Source: Cellulomonas sp. Leaf395 (GTDB taxonomy: Bacteria; Actinomycetota; Actinomycetes; Actinomycetales; Cellulomonadaceae). Taken from it: a stretch of DNA of 44,557 nucleotides. This document shows positions 8,621 through 17,335 of this stretch, piece by piece (the stretch's first letter is position 1; every line of letters begins with the position of its first letter). A model generated the notes under the pieces. It was not told where the DNA came from and ran no database searches. It saw only the letters and a list, made by a program, of their open reading frames with translations. A program made the translations under genes and the position numbers. The DNA is taken from assembly GCF_001424125.1 (NCBI RefSeq), contig NZ_LMQI01000001.1, positions 895,296 to 939,852 on the forward strand, in the 5' to 3' direction.

Positions 8621-9943
8621 GTGCCCTCGCCCGTGCCCGCCCACCCGCCCCTGCGCGTCGCCGTCCTCGGCTGCGGCGTCGTCGGCACCGAGGTGGTGCG
8701 GCTGCTCACGACGCAGGCGCGGGACCTGGCCTCGCGCGTGGGGGCACCCCTGGAGCTCGTCGGTGTCGCCGTGCGCGATGTCGAGGCCGAGCGCGACGCC
8801 GTGGTCGACCGGGCGCTGCTCACCGCCGACGCCGAGTCGCTGGTCAAGCGCGCGGACGTCGTCGTCGAGGTCATGGGCGGTATCGAGCCGGCGCGGAGCC
8901 TGCTGCTGAGGGCGATCGCCGGCGGTGCGTCGGTGGTGACCGCCAACAAGGCGCTGCTCGCCCAGGACGGTCCCACGCTCTACGCTGCGGCCGACGAGGC
9001 CGGCGTGGACGTCTACTTCGAGGCCGCCGTCGCGGGCGCCATCCCGATCGTCCGCCCGGTGCGCGAGTCGCTCGCGGGGGACCGCGTGACCCGCGTGCTC
9101 GGCATCGTCAACGGCACCACCAACTACGTGCTGGACAAGATGGCGTCCGAGGGTCTGGACCTGGACCAGGCCGTCAAGGAGGCGCAGGCGCTGGGCTACG
9201 CGGAGGCGGACCCGACGGCCGACGTCGAGGGGTACGACGCGGCGGCGAAGGCCGCGATCCTCGCCTCGCTCGCGTTCCACACCCGCGTGTCCATCGAGGA
9301 CGTCTCCCGCGAGGGCATCACCTCCCTGACCGCCGACGACGTCCTGTGGGCGCAGCGCACGGGCTACGTGCTCAAGCTCCTCGCCATCGCCGAGCGCGGC
9401 GTCGCCGATGGTGTGGAGGGCGTCCAGGTCCGGGTCCACCCCGCACTGGTGCCCGTCAGCCACCCGCTCGCGAACGTCCGCGGCGCGTACAACGCGGTGT
9501 TCGTCGAGGCGGAGGCCGCCGGGGAGCTGATGTTCTACGGCCGCGGCGCCGGCGGCGAGCCCACCGCGTCGGCCGTGCTGGGCGACGTCGTCTCGGTGGC
9601 CCGCCACCGCGTGCTCGGTGGCAAGGGCCCGATCGAGTCCCGCTACGCCGAGCTGCCGGTCCTGCCCGCGACCGCCGCACGCACCCGGTACCAGGTGCGG
9701 CTCGAGGTCGCGGACCGCCCGGGCGTCCTGGCGCAGGTGTCCACCGTCCTGGCGTCGCACGACGTCTCGATCGAGGCCGTCCGCCAGACGCCGGTCACCG
9801 AGACCCCGGACGCGGACTTCGCGCGCCTGGTGATCACCACGCACGCGGCCCCTGAGCACGCGTTGCGCAGCACCGTCGAGGCCATCGCCGGCCTCGACGT
9901 CGTGCGTCGTGTCGTGTCCGTCCTGCGAGTCGAGGGAGCCTGA
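8621..9943 (+). CDS. hom: Homoserine dehydrogenase (ACT-domain form)
   Basis: The 440-residue enzyme reduces aspartate semialdehyde to homoserine with NAD(P)H. The Rossmann signature is [13 protein letters not shown] near the N-terminus, and [17 protein letters not shown] and [11 protein letters not shown] are the family motifs around cofactor and substrate. A C-terminal ACT domain ([20 protein letters not shown]) is the regulatory region that senses threonine in related enzymes. The GTG start follows GGAGG at good spacing. The stop overlaps thrC by one base (TGATG). With thrC and thrB it forms the threonine operon. Confidence 0.96.
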   Translation: MPSPVPAHPPLRVAVLGCGVVGTEVVRLLTTQARDLASRVGAPLELVGVAVRDVEAERDAVVDRALLTADAESLVKRADVVVEVMGGIEPARSLLLRAIAGGASVVTANKALLAQDGPTLYAAADEAGVDVYFEAAVAGAIPIVRPVRESLAGDRVTRVLGIVNGTTNYVLDKMASEGLDLDQAVKEAQALGYAEADPTADVEGYDAAAKAAILASLAFHTRVSIEDVSREGITSLTADDVLWAQRTGYVLKLLAIAERGVADGVEGVQVRVHPALVPVSHPLANVRGAYNAVFVEAEAAGELMFYGRGAGGEPTASAVLGDVVSVARHRVLGGKGPIESRYAELPVLPATAARTRYQVRLEVADRPGVLAQVSTVLASHDVSIEAVRQTPVTETPDADFARLVITTHAAPEHALRSTVEAIAGLDVVRRVVSVLRVEGA

Positions 9944-11034
9944 TGGCCCACCAGTGGCGTGGCGTGATCGCCGAGTACGCCGACCGCCTGCCCGCCCACG
10001 TCCAGGAGCGCGTCATCACGCTCGGAGAGGGTGGTACGCCGCTCGTCCCGTCGCCGACGCTCTCGCAGCGCACGGGCGCCGACGTCTTCATCAAGGTCGA
10101 GGGCATGAACCCGACCGGGTCGTTCAAGGACCGCGGCATGACGACCGCCATGTCGGCCGCGGCCGGCCGGGGCGCGAAGGCCGTGGTCTGCGCGTCCACC
10201 GGCAACACGTCGGCATCGGCGGCGGCGTACGCCACCCGCGCGGGCATGCTCTGCGCGGTGCTCGTGCCGGACGGCAAGATCGCGATGGGCAAGCTCAGCC
10301 AGGCCATCGCGCACGGGGCCACGCTGCTGCAGGTCGACGGCAACTTCGACGACTGCCTCGTCGCCGCCCGCAAGCTGGCCGAGTCCTACCCGGTCGAGCT
10401 GGTGAACTCGGTCAACCCCGACCGCATCGAGGGCCAGAAGACGGGCGCGTTCGAGATCGTCGACGCTCTGGGCGACGCCCCCGACATCCACGTCCTTCCC
10501 GTCGGCAACGCCGGCAACATCACCGCGTACTGGAAGGGCTACCGCGAGTACGCGGGGTTCGACGCCGGCACCGCGCACGCCGCGGTCGCCACGCGCACCC
10601 CCATCATGTGGGGCTTCCAGGCCGCCGGGGCGGCCCCCATCGTCAAGGGCCACCCGATCGACCAGCCCGAGACCATCGCCACGGCGATCCGGATCGGCAA
10701 CCCCGCCTCCTGGCAGCAGGCCGAGGAGGCTCGCGACGTCTCCGGCGGCCTCATCGAGGCGGTCACCGACGAGCAGATCCTGGCCGCACACCGGGTGCTC
10801 TCCGCAGAGGTCGGGATCTTCGTCGAGCCCGCCTCCGCGTCCGGCGTCGCCGGGCTGCTGAAACTCAGCGACGAGGGTCGGGTGCCGGCCGGTGCGCGCA
10901 TCGTCATCACGGTGACGGGCCACGGCCTGAAGGACCCGCAGTGGGCGCTGCGCACCCCCGACGGCAGTGACGTCGTGCCTGTGCGGATCTCGTCCGACGT
11001 GGTGTCCATCGCCACGGCTCTCGGCCTGGACTGA
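9943..11034 (+). CDS. thrC: Threonine synthase
   Basis: The 363-residue PLP enzyme converts O-phosphohomoserine to threonine. The PLP lysine is Lys62 in [11 protein letters not shown], followed by the substrate and phosphate loops [15 protein letters not shown] and [13 protein letters not shown]. Its length fits the short, single-domain actinobacterial type. Its ATG shares a base with the hom stop codon. thrB follows after 9 bases. Confidence 0.96.
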   Translation: MAHQWRGVIAEYADRLPAHVQERVITLGEGGTPLVPSPTLSQRTGADVFIKVEGMNPTGSFKDRGMTTAMSAAAGRGAKAVVCASTGNTSASAAAYATRAGMLCAVLVPDGKIAMGKLSQAIAHGATLLQVDGNFDDCLVAARKLAESYPVELVNSVNPDRIEGQKTGAFEIVDALGDAPDIHVLPVGNAGNITAYWKGYREYAGFDAGTAHAAVATRTPIMWGFQAAGAAPIVKGHPIDQPETIATAIRIGNPASWQQAEEARDVSGGLIEAVTDEQILAAHRVLSAEVGIFVEPASASGVAGLLKLSDEGRVPAGARIVITVTGHGLKDPQWALRTPDGSDVVPVRISSDVVSIATALGLD

Positions 11035-11043
11035 GGCCCCGCG

Positions 11044-11997
11044 ATGCGCCTGGGTGCGGACCACGTCCGCGTCCGCGTCCCCGCCACGAGCGCCAACCTC
11101 GGACCCGGTTTCGACGCGTTCGGCATCGCCCTCGGCCTCTACGACGAGCTCGAGGTGCGAGCGCTCGCCTCGCCGGGCGTCACGGTCGAGGTCACGGGGG
11201 AGGGTGCCGGGCAGGTGCCCGACGACGAGCAGCACCTCGTGGTCAGCTCGCTGCGTGCCGCCCTCGACGAGGTCGGGGCGTCGCAGACCGGTCTGCACCT
11301 CGTCTGCCGCAACCGCATCCCGCACGGCCGGGGTCTCGGGTCGTCGGCCGGGGCCGTCGTGGCCGGGATCATCGCCGCCAGGGGCCTGATCGCCGAGCCG
11401 GAGGCGCTGTCCGACGACGTCGCGATCGACCTGGCCGCCCGGATCGAGGGGCACCCGGACAACGCCGCGCCGGCGGTGCTGGGCGGCGCGACGCTCGCGT
11501 GGCGCGACGACGACCGGTTCCGCGCCGTCGACCTCCTGGTCCACGACGACGTCGCGCTGCTCGCGATCGTCCCCCCGAACCATCTGTCCACGACGGCCGC
11601 GCGCGGCGTGCTGCCCGGGACCGTCCCGCACGCTGACGCCGCGTTCCAGGCGGGCCGCGCTGCCCTCCTGGTCGAGGCGCTGGGCCGGCGCCCCGAGCTG
11701 CTCCTGACCGCCACGCAGGACCGGCTGCACCAGGAGTACCGCCGGTCGGTGATGCCGGGCTCGCTGGCACTGGTCGACGTCCTGCGTGCGGCCGGGGTGG
11801 CGGCGGTCGTGTCCGGCGCGGGCCCGACGGTCCTGGTGATCGCGCGGCGGCTGCCGGACACGACGGGCGCAGACGGCGTCCGGCAGACCGACGCGGACGA
11901 GGCCGTGCAGACCGCGTTCGGCGGTGCCATGGGGGGCTGGCAGATCCTCCCGCTCCGGGTGGACCGCACGGGTGCGACCGTCCAGCGGGTGACATGA
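11044..11997 (+). CDS. thrB: Homoserine kinase
   Basis: The 317-residue GHMP-family kinase makes O-phosphohomoserine from homoserine and ATP. VPATSANLGPGFDAFGIALG is the N-terminal substrate motif and IPHGRGLGSSAGAVVAG is the GHMP nucleotide-binding loop. VSGAGPTVLVIA is the third conserved motif. It ends the hom-thrC-thrB operon. An inverted repeat just after the stop may mark the end of the transcript. Confidence 0.95.
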   Translation: MRLGADHVRVRVPATSANLGPGFDAFGIALGLYDELEVRALASPGVTVEVTGEGAGQVPDDEQHLVVSSLRAALDEVGASQTGLHLVCRNRIPHGRGLGSSAGAVVAGIIAARGLIAEPEALSDDVAIDLAARIEGHPDNAAPAVLGGATLAWRDDDRFRAVDLLVHDDVALLAIVPPNHLSTTAARGVLPGTVPHADAAFQAGRAALLVEALGRRPELLLTATQDRLHQEYRRSVMPGSLALVDVLRAAGVAAVVSGAGPTVLVIARRLPDTTGADGVRQTDADEAVQTAFGGAMGGWQILPLRVDRTGATVQRVT

Positions 11998-11999
11998 CC

Positions 12000-12058
12000 G
12001 GGTGAAGTACATGCCGGTCGTTCACCCTGCCTGGTCGCGGTGTCGACAGTGGTAATAT
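12000..12058 (+). promoter_or_regulatory. thrB-rho intergenic signals: inverted repeat and rho -10 box
   Basis: GGGTGAA (12000-12006) and TTCACCC (12021-12027) form a 7-bp inverted repeat with a 14-base loop, which could be a weak thr terminator or an operator. TAATAT at 12053-12058 is the best -10 box in the gap. If used, it gives rho an untranslated leader of about 210 bases, consistent with the known tendency of rho to be autoregulated through its leader. I see no other gene in 11998-12277. Confidence 0.45.
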
Positions 12059-12277
12059 CGACGCGTTCCCCGGACCTCGTCCTCCGGTGGCCCGTGTCGT
12101 ACGTGACCGGCCGCCTCAGAATGAGTAGACGAGCCGGGAGCGATCCAGCCCACCGTGCGCAGACGTCGTCGTACGCAGCGCGTGTGTGGCTCCAGCACCG
12201 TCTCGGTCACCTCGACCGGACGTCGGCCGATCCCCGAACCATCGGGTCCCGGCCACCGACGAGGGGAAGGGTCCTTC

Positions 12278-14278
12278 GTGACAGACATCATCGAACCCGC
12301 CGTGAGCAGCTCCGGCGGGTCCGCCCGCAGCGCAGGCATCTCGGCACTCCGCCTGCCCGAGCTGCAGGCGATGGCGTCCGGCCTGGGCGTCAAGGGCACG
12401 TCCAAGATGCGCAAGGGCGACCTCGTCCAGGCGATCGCGGACGCCCGCGCAGGCTCGCGCCCGCAGGCTCTGGAGCCGCGGCGCGACCAGAGCGTCGTGG
12501 TGACCGACGCGCCGGCGGCGCGCAGCACCCGCGCGCCGCGCACGCGCGCCCCGCAGCTCGACCTCGACGGAGACGCCGGGGCGCCGACGCAGGAGCGCCC
12601 CCCGCGCGACCGCGCGCAGCAGGACCGCTCCACGCCGCCCCACGGCGACGCGCTCGCCGGCCTGGAGGCCGCACTGGACGCCAAGCTCGCGCCCGTCGAG
12701 GAGCGTGACGACCGCGCAGCGCGTGCCGCCGACGCCGTCGGTGTCGTGACCGGTGAGCGGCGCTCGCGCCGGGCCGGCCGCGGTGCAGGTGCGCCGCAGG
12801 GCGACGAGGCGGACCGCGCGCAGTCGAACGGCCAGCAGGCCGACCGCCAGCAGGTGGACCGCCAGCAGGGCCAGCAGCGCGACGCCCAGCAGCGGGACGG
12901 CCAGCCGGCCACCCGCCAGCAGGGCGGCACCCAGCAGGGCGGCACCCAGCAGCCGGGCACCCAGCAGCGCGGCGCCGACGACGACGGCCTCGACGAGCGC
13001 GGCGGTCGCCGTCGCCGGTCGCGGGACCGCTACCGGGACCGGGACCGTGACCGCAAGGGCCGCGGCACCCGCGGTCGGCCCGGCGCCGGCGAGATCGCGG
13101 GCCTCGACGACATCGAGGTCACCGACGACGACGTCCTGCTCCCCGTCGCGGGCATCCTCGACCTGATGGACAGCTACGCGTTCGTGCGCACCACGGGGTA
13201 CCTGCCCAGCGCCAACGACGTGTACGTGTCCCTCAACCAGGTCAAGCGGTACGGCCTGCGCCGCGGTGACGCGGTCACCGGTGCCGTGCGCCAGCCGCGG
13301 GAGGGTGAGCAGCAGCCGCAGGGCAACCGCCCGAGCAAGTTCAACGCGCTGGTCCGCCTCGACTCGATCAACGGCCTGGAGCCTGACGGCGCCCGCGTGC
13401 GCCCGGAGTTCAACAAGCTGACGCCGCTGTACCCGCAGGAGCGCCTGCGCCTCGAGACCGACCAGCACAAGCTGTCGCCGCGGGTCATCGACATCGTCGC
13501 GCCCATCGGCAAGGGCCAGCGCGGCCTGATCGTCGCACCCCCCAAGGCGGGCAAGACGATCATCATGCAGCACATCGCGAACGCCATCACGACCAACAAC
13601 CCCGAGGTCCACCTCATGGTCGTGCTCGTCGACGAGCGCCCCGAAGAGGTCACGGACATGGAGCGGACGGTCAAGGGCGAGGTCATCGCCTCGACGTTCG
13701 ACCGCCCCGCCTCCGACCACACGATCGTCGCCGAGCTCGCCATCGAGCGCGCCAAGCGGCTGGTCGAGCTGGGTCAGGACGTCGTCGTGCTGCTCGACTC
13801 GCTCACCCGGCTGTCGCGGGCCTACAACCTGGCCGCCCCGGCGTCCGGGCGCATCCTGTCCGGTGGCGTCGACGCCTCGGCGCTGTACCCGCCCAAGCGG
13901 TTCTTCGGCGCGGCTCGCAACATCGAGCACGGCGGCTCGCTGACCATCCTCGCCTCGGCGCTGGTGGAGACCGGCTCCAAGATGGACGAGGTCATCTTCG
14001 AGGAGTTCAAGGGCACCGGGAACATGGAGCTGCGGCTCTCCCGCTCGCTCGCAGACAAGCGCATCTTCCCGGCGGTCGACGTCAACGCGTCGGGCACCCG
14101 CCGCGAGGAGATCCTCATGCCGCACGACGAGCTGAAGATCATCTACAAGCTCCGCCGTGTCATGGGCGCGCTCGACCAGACGCAGGCCATCGAGCTGCTG
14201 ATCGGCAAGCTCAAGGACACCAAGTCGAACGTCGAGTTCCTGCTCCAGGTCCAGAAGACCACGCCCGGCAGCGAGTAG
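12278..14278 (+). CDS. rho: Transcription termination factor Rho with Q/RD-rich insertion
   Basis: The 666-residue hexameric RNA helicase ends transcription at unstructured C-rich RNA. Residues 1-60 include a Rho_N/SAP-like segment ([20 protein letters not shown]). Residues 60-270 are the long insertion typical of actinobacterial Rho, here unusually Gln-rich at about 180-233 and then RD-rich ([17 protein letters not shown]). The RNA-binding core starts at [20 protein letters not shown], the P-loop is APPKAGKT, and [16 protein letters not shown] contains Walker B. E. coli Rho has 419 residues, so about 250 are extra. The GTG at 12278 follows GAGGGGAAGGG. A strong terminator hairpin follows the gene. 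Confidence 0.96.
   Translation: MTDIIEPAVSSSGGSARSAGISALRLPELQAMASGLGVKGTSKMRKGDLVQAIADARAGSRPQALEPRRDQSVVVTDAPAARSTRAPRTRAPQLDLDGDAGAPTQERPPRDRAQQDRSTPPHGDALAGLEAALDAKLAPVEERDDRAARAADAVGVVTGERRSRRAGRGAGAPQGDEADRAQSNGQQADRQQVDRQQGQQRDAQQRDGQPATRQQGGTQQGGTQQPGTQQRGADDDGLDERGGRRRRSRDRYRDRDRDRKGRGTRGRPGAGEIAGLDDIEVTDDDVLLPVAGILDLMDSYAFVRTTGYLPSANDVYVSLNQVKRYGLRRGDAVTGAVRQPREGEQQPQGNRPSKFNALVRLDSINGLEPDGARVRPEFNKLTPLYPQERLRLETDQHKLSPRVIDIVAPIGKGQRGLIVAPPKAGKTIIMQHIANAITTNNPEVHLMVVLVDERPEEVTDMERTVKGEVIASTFDRPASDHTIVAELAIERAKRLVELGQDVVVLLDSLTRLSRAYNLAAPASGRILSGGVDASALYPPKRFFGAARNIEHGGSLTILASALVETGSKMDEVIFEEFKGTGNMELRLSRSLADKRIFPAVDVNASGTRREEILMPHDELKIIYKLRRVMGALDQTQAIELLIGKLKDTKSNVEFLLQVQKTTPGSE
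12917..12976 (+). repeat. Four tandem 15-bp repeats inside rho
   Basis: Four units of CAGCAGGGCGGCACC type encode [15 protein letters not shown] and QQRGA at residues 214-233. They extend a longer Gln-rich tract with nine QQ pairs. The first two units are identical, pointing to slippage expansion. Confidence 0.85.
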
Positions 14279-14290
14279 CCGCACCGGCCC

Positions 14291-14326
14291 GACGGCCCCG
14301 CCCTCCTCCGGGAGCGCGGGGCCGTC
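14291..14326 (+). terminator. Terminator hairpin after rho
   Basis: A perfect 11-bp stem GACGGCCCCGC / GCGGGGCCGTC with a 14-base loop starts 12 bases past the rho stop. The tail GTCGTTGG is only weakly T-rich. Confidence 0.75.
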
Positions 14327-14460
14327 GTCGTTGGTGGAGCGGTCCCCGACGATGTCCGATCGGGACGGTGCTGTTCGCCGTCCGGGTGAGGCAGACGAGA
14401 ACGGGCGGCACCACGGGCAGAGGAGCCAAGATGCTTTGCTCACGACGATGACCCAGGTTG

Positions 14461-14589
14461 GGCACGAGACTGTTCCCGGAGGACGGTCCGGACATCGCGC
14501 TCGACGCGGTCGCGGCGCGGCGACACTTCCCGGGCGTGGCGATCGAGACGTACCGCCCGGCCGGGCGACCGCAGTACGCCACGGCGTGA
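14461..14589 (+). pseudogene. DHFR/RibD-C family protein, C-terminal relic
   Basis: From GGC at 14461 the frame reads GTRLFPEDGPDIALDAVAA, then RRHFPGVAIETYRPAGRPQY and a stop at 14587-14589. This matches the usual end of dihydrofolate-reductase-family (RibD C-terminal domain) proteins, where GTRLFP is followed by a strand ending in TYRPAGRP. An in-frame TGA at 14449 closes the frame upstream and no N-terminal domain is present. The relic sits just before a YciI-like relic and an ECF42 sigma factor, so this spot has lost genes. Confidence 0.65.
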
Positions 14590-14624
14590 CGTCGTCGGCG
14601 GCACGACGACGAGGGGAGTCGGGG

Positions 14625-14681
14625 ATGCGGTACCTGGTGTCGGTCTGCGACCGCAAGATCGAGGCGCGACCGTTCGCGTGA
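14625..14681 (+). pseudogene. YciI/DGPF-domain gene reduced to an 18-codon in-frame relic
   Basis: The ATG at 14625 follows GAGGGGAG and opens an 18-codon frame encoding MRYLVSVCDRKIEARPFA. YciI-related DGPF proteins that accompany ECF42 sigma factors begin MRYLVSV and end near CNRKVEVRPF. Here the two ends are joined directly, as if about 100 codons were deleted in frame. The stop overlaps the GTG start of the sigma factor gene (GTGA), so ribosome loading and coupling to the sigma gene may be retained. Loss of the domain is inferred from family knowledge; the peptide could still act as a leader. Confidence 0.6.
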
Positions 14682-15919
14682 GCGACGTCGACGAGGCGAT
14701 CACCCGGGCCTACCACCAGGAGTGGGCCCGGGTCGTCGCGGCCCTGACCCGGCGCTTCGGTGACCTCGACGTCGCCGAGGAGGCCGCAGCCGAGGCGTTC
14801 GCGACCGCCGTCGAGCGCTGGCACGCCGACGGCGTCCCGCCCAACCCCGGCGGCTGGCTGACCACCACGGCGACGCGCAAGGCCATCGACCGGATCCGAC
14901 GCGAGAACAGGCGCGACGAGTTGACCAGGAAGGCCGGGACCATGGTCGACGACGACCCGCACGAGTCCCTCGGTGCCGTCGATGACGACCGCCTCCGGCT
15001 GATCTTCACCTGCTGCCACCCGGCGCTCGCGATGGAGTCCCGCGTGGCGCTCACGCTCCGCATGGTGGGCGGCCTCACGATGCCCGAGATCGCCCGCGCC
15101 TTCCTGGTGTCCGAGAGCGCCATGGGGAGGCGGATCACCCGCGCGAAGGCCAAGATCCAGGCCGCCCACATCCCCTACCGGGTCCCGGCTGCCGGCGATC
15201 TCCCGACGCGCGTGTCCGGTGTTCTCACGGTCCTGTACCTCGTCTTCAACGAGGGCTACCTCGCGTCCGGCCCCGACAGCGACCCTGTGCGGCACGACCT
15301 GACCGCCGAGGCGATCCGGCTCACGCGTATGGTCCACGCCCTCCTGCCCGACGACGGCGAGGTGACCGGCCTGCTGGCGCTGATGCTGCTCACCGAGGCC
15401 CGCCGCACCGCTCGCGTCTCGACGACCGGCGAGCTCGTGGCGCTCGACGAGCAGGCGCGCGCGGACTGGGACGTCCCGATGATCGCCGAGGGGCATCAGC
15501 TGGTGCGCGAACGGCTCTCCGCGGCTGCGGCCGGCCAGGCTCCCGGGCGCTACCAGCTGCTCGCCGCCATCAACGCTGTGCACACCTCAGCCCGCGACGT
15601 CCGCGACACCGACTGGACCCAGATCGTCGCTCTCTACGACCAGCTGGTGCGCCTCGACCCGTCGCCCATCGTCGCCCTCAACCGGGCCGTCGCGGTCGCC
15701 GAGGTCGACGGCCCCCAGGTGGCGCTGGCCGCCGTCGACCAGCTCGAGGACAGCCTGGCCGACTACCACCCGTACCACGCCACTCGCGCCCATCTGCTCC
15801 GCTGGCTGGGCCGCAGCCAGGAGTCGCGCGCGGCCTACGACAGGGCCATCGAGCTGGCCGGCAACATCGGCGAGATCGCCTACCTCACCCGCCGTCGCGA
15901 CCAGCTGCCTCAGCGCTGA
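14678..15919 (+). CDS. ECF42-type RNA polymerase sigma factor with C-terminal extension
   Basis: The 413-residue protein starts with sigma region 2 (ITRAYHQEWARVVAALTRRF, then GGWLTTTATRKAIDRIRREN). Region 4 follows (LTLRMVGGLTMPEIARAFLV, SESAMGRRITRAKAKIQ). Then comes the roughly 200-residue helical extension with TPR-like repeats that marks the ECF42 group (VLYLVFNEGYLASGPDSDPV, LNRAVAVAEVDGPQVALAAV). Ordinary ECF factors are about half this length. ECF42 genes normally sit beside a DGPF/YciI gene and lack an anti-sigma factor. Here the partner survives only as an 18-codon relic that overlaps the GTG start. What this sigma factor now responds to is unclear. Confidence 0.88.
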   Translation: MSDVDEAITRAYHQEWARVVAALTRRFGDLDVAEEAAAEAFATAVERWHADGVPPNPGGWLTTTATRKAIDRIRRENRRDELTRKAGTMVDDDPHESLGAVDDDRLRLIFTCCHPALAMESRVALTLRMVGGLTMPEIARAFLVSESAMGRRITRAKAKIQAAHIPYRVPAAGDLPTRVSGVLTVLYLVFNEGYLASGPDSDPVRHDLTAEAIRLTRMVHALLPDDGEVTGLLALMLLTEARRTARVSTTGELVALDEQARADWDVPMIAEGHQLVRERLSAAAAGQAPGRYQLLAAINAVHTSARDVRDTDWTQIVALYDQLVRLDPSPIVALNRAVAVAEVDGPQVALAAVDQLEDSLADYHPYHATRAHLLRWLGRSQESRAAYDRAIELAGNIGEIAYLTRRRDQLPQR

Positions 15920-16028
15920 ACCTCGACCACGTCGTCGCGTCGCGTCGAGCAGCGAAGCGCTCGCGGGGGGGTCGCCGCGCCGCTACCGTGCACTCGTCCG
16001 CACTGGCGCGAGCCCTGGGAGTCGTTCG

Positions 16029-16883
16029 ATGGCGAAGTCGTGGAGCACACCACCTCGGGAGGCCCTGCGGGTCACGCCGGGCTACCGGCTGGCCGACGCC
16101 GACCTGGCCGCGACACCGGGCTGGGAGCACGGAGCGTCGGCTGCCGACAAGCGGCTCGCCGTGGACGGCCGGCACCTGAGCGAGGAGCAGGAGCGCCTGT
16201 TCGCGGACGGCCGCTCGGGCGGCACCCGGTCCGTGCTGCTCGTGCTGCAGGGCATGGACACCGCAGGCAAGGGTGGGATCGTCCGGCACGTGCTGGGCAT
16301 GGTGGATCCGCAGGGCGTCCAGCTGCACTCGTTCGGGGTGCCGACGCAGAAGGAGCGGTCGCAGCACTACCTGCAGCGGATCCGCGAGGCGCTCCCGAGC
16401 CCGGGGCGGATCGGCGTGTTCGACCGGTCGCACTACGAGGACGTGCTGGTGGTCCGCGTGAACGAGCTGGTCCCGCCTGAGGTCTGGGAGCCGCGGTTCG
16501 ACGAGATCAACGCGTTCGAGCGTGAGGTGGTGGAGGCCGGGACCGTGATCGTCAAGGTCGCACTGCTCGTCTCACCGGCCGAGCAGCGGGCCCGGCTGCG
16601 CGAGCGGCTGGAGCGCCCGGACAAGTACTGGAAGTTCAACCCCGGGGACATCGACGAACGGGCGAAGTGGCCGTCCTACCTGGAGGCGTACCAGGCGGTC
16701 CTGGACCGGACGAGCACCGACCACGCGCCCTGGTACGCGGTGCCGGCGGACAACAAGTGGTACGCGCGGCTCGCCGTCGGACGGCTGCTGCGCGACACGC
16801 TGGAGGACCTGCACCTCGAGTGGCCGGCCGCCGACTTCGACGTGGAGGCGCAGAAGGCGAGGCTCGACGCGCAGCCGCTGTGA
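16029..16883 (+). CDS. ppk2: Polyphosphate kinase 2 family enzyme
   Basis: The 284-residue protein is a polyphosphate:nucleotide phosphotransferase of the PPK2 family. The P-loop is [20 protein letters not shown], the Walker B-like stretch is [16 protein letters not shown], and [20 protein letters not shown] is the lid and C-terminal region. PPK2 enzymes transfer phosphate between polyphosphate and (d)NMP or NDP; the preferred nucleotide cannot be set by eye. The ATG at 16029 is preceded by GGGAG. TACCGT at 15984-15989 is a possible -10. It is a single gene inserted between rho and rpmE, which are usually neighbours in actinobacteria. Confidence 0.92.
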   Translation: MAKSWSTPPREALRVTPGYRLADADLAATPGWEHGASAADKRLAVDGRHLSEEQERLFADGRSGGTRSVLLVLQGMDTAGKGGIVRHVLGMVDPQGVQLHSFGVPTQKERSQHYLQRIREALPSPGRIGVFDRSHYEDVLVVRVNELVPPEVWEPRFDEINAFEREVVEAGTVIVKVALLVSPAEQRARLRERLERPDKYWKFNPGDIDERAKWPSYLEAYQAVLDRTSTDHAPWYAVPADNKWYARLAVGRLLRDTLEDLHLEWPAADFDVEAQKARLDAQPL

Positions 16884-17005
16884 GCGCGCGGCGACGGGAT
16901 GATTTCGGGCCTCGTCGCTGTTCTGGCACAATGGTTCGCTGGTCTGCGGTTCACCGGCGCCACTCGCGCGTCCGGACCCGGAGACACCCACCCGAGGAGA
17001 AGTTC

Positions 17006-17221
17006 GTGAAGGCTGACATCCACCCCGAGTACGTCCTGACCGAGGTCACCTGCACCTGTGGCAGCACCTTCGTCACGCGCTCGACCGTGACCTCCGGCAA
17101 GATCCACGCCGACGTCTGCAGCGCCTGCCACCCGTTCTACACGGGCAAGCAGAAGATTCTCGACACCGGTGGCCGCGTGGCCCGGTTCGAGGCGCGCTAC
17201 GGCAAGAAGGCCGGCAACTAG
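17006..17221 (+). CDS. rpmE: 50S ribosomal protein L31 (zinc-binding form)
   Basis: The 71-residue protein starts [20 protein letters not shown] and has four cysteines (16, 18, 38, 41) in CTC and CSAC, the zinc-binding C+ form of L31. The GTG at 17006 follows CGAGGAGAAG. The C+ form is typically replaced by a Cys-free paralogue under zinc starvation; no Zur box was recognised in the 120 bases upstream. A 64-base hairpin follows immediately, so it is likely a short, separately ended transcript before prfA. Confidence 0.96.
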   Translation: MKADIHPEYVLTEVTCTCGSTFVTRSTVTSGKIHADVCSACHPFYTGKQKILDTGGRVARFEARYGKKAGN

Positions 17222-17229
17222 CACCCTCG

Positions 17230-17293
17230 CAGCGCCGGTGCCCGGCGCGGACCACTGCCCTCCATGGCAGTGTCCGCGCGGGCACCGGCGCTG
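17230..17293 (+). terminator. Very long hairpin between rpmE and prfA
   Basis: Outer arms CAGCGCCGGTGCCC / GGGCACCGGCGCTG (14 bp), middle arms GCGCGGAC / GTCCGCGC (8 bp) and inner arms ACTGCC / GGCAGT (6 bp) pair perfectly around a CTCCAT loop, with only single unpaired bases at 17244 and 17253. That is 28 bp of stem. A T-rich tail (TGTCGTTGTC) follows. It starts 9 bases after the rpmE stop and ends 43 bases before prfA. Confidence 0.85.
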
Positions 17294-17335
17294 TGTCGTT
17301 GTCGGAGCCCATCCAGCCACCCGAGGGACACCCGC

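Noticed and set aside
12116..15583. 1155-codon open frame on the minus strand
   Set aside because: It covers rho and the sigma factor antisense; high GC leaves few stops in this frame. No recognisable domain.
15920..15975. Terminator after the ECF42 sigma gene
   Set aside because: Only a 6-bp CTCGAC/GTCGAG pair with a long loop and no T-rich tail.
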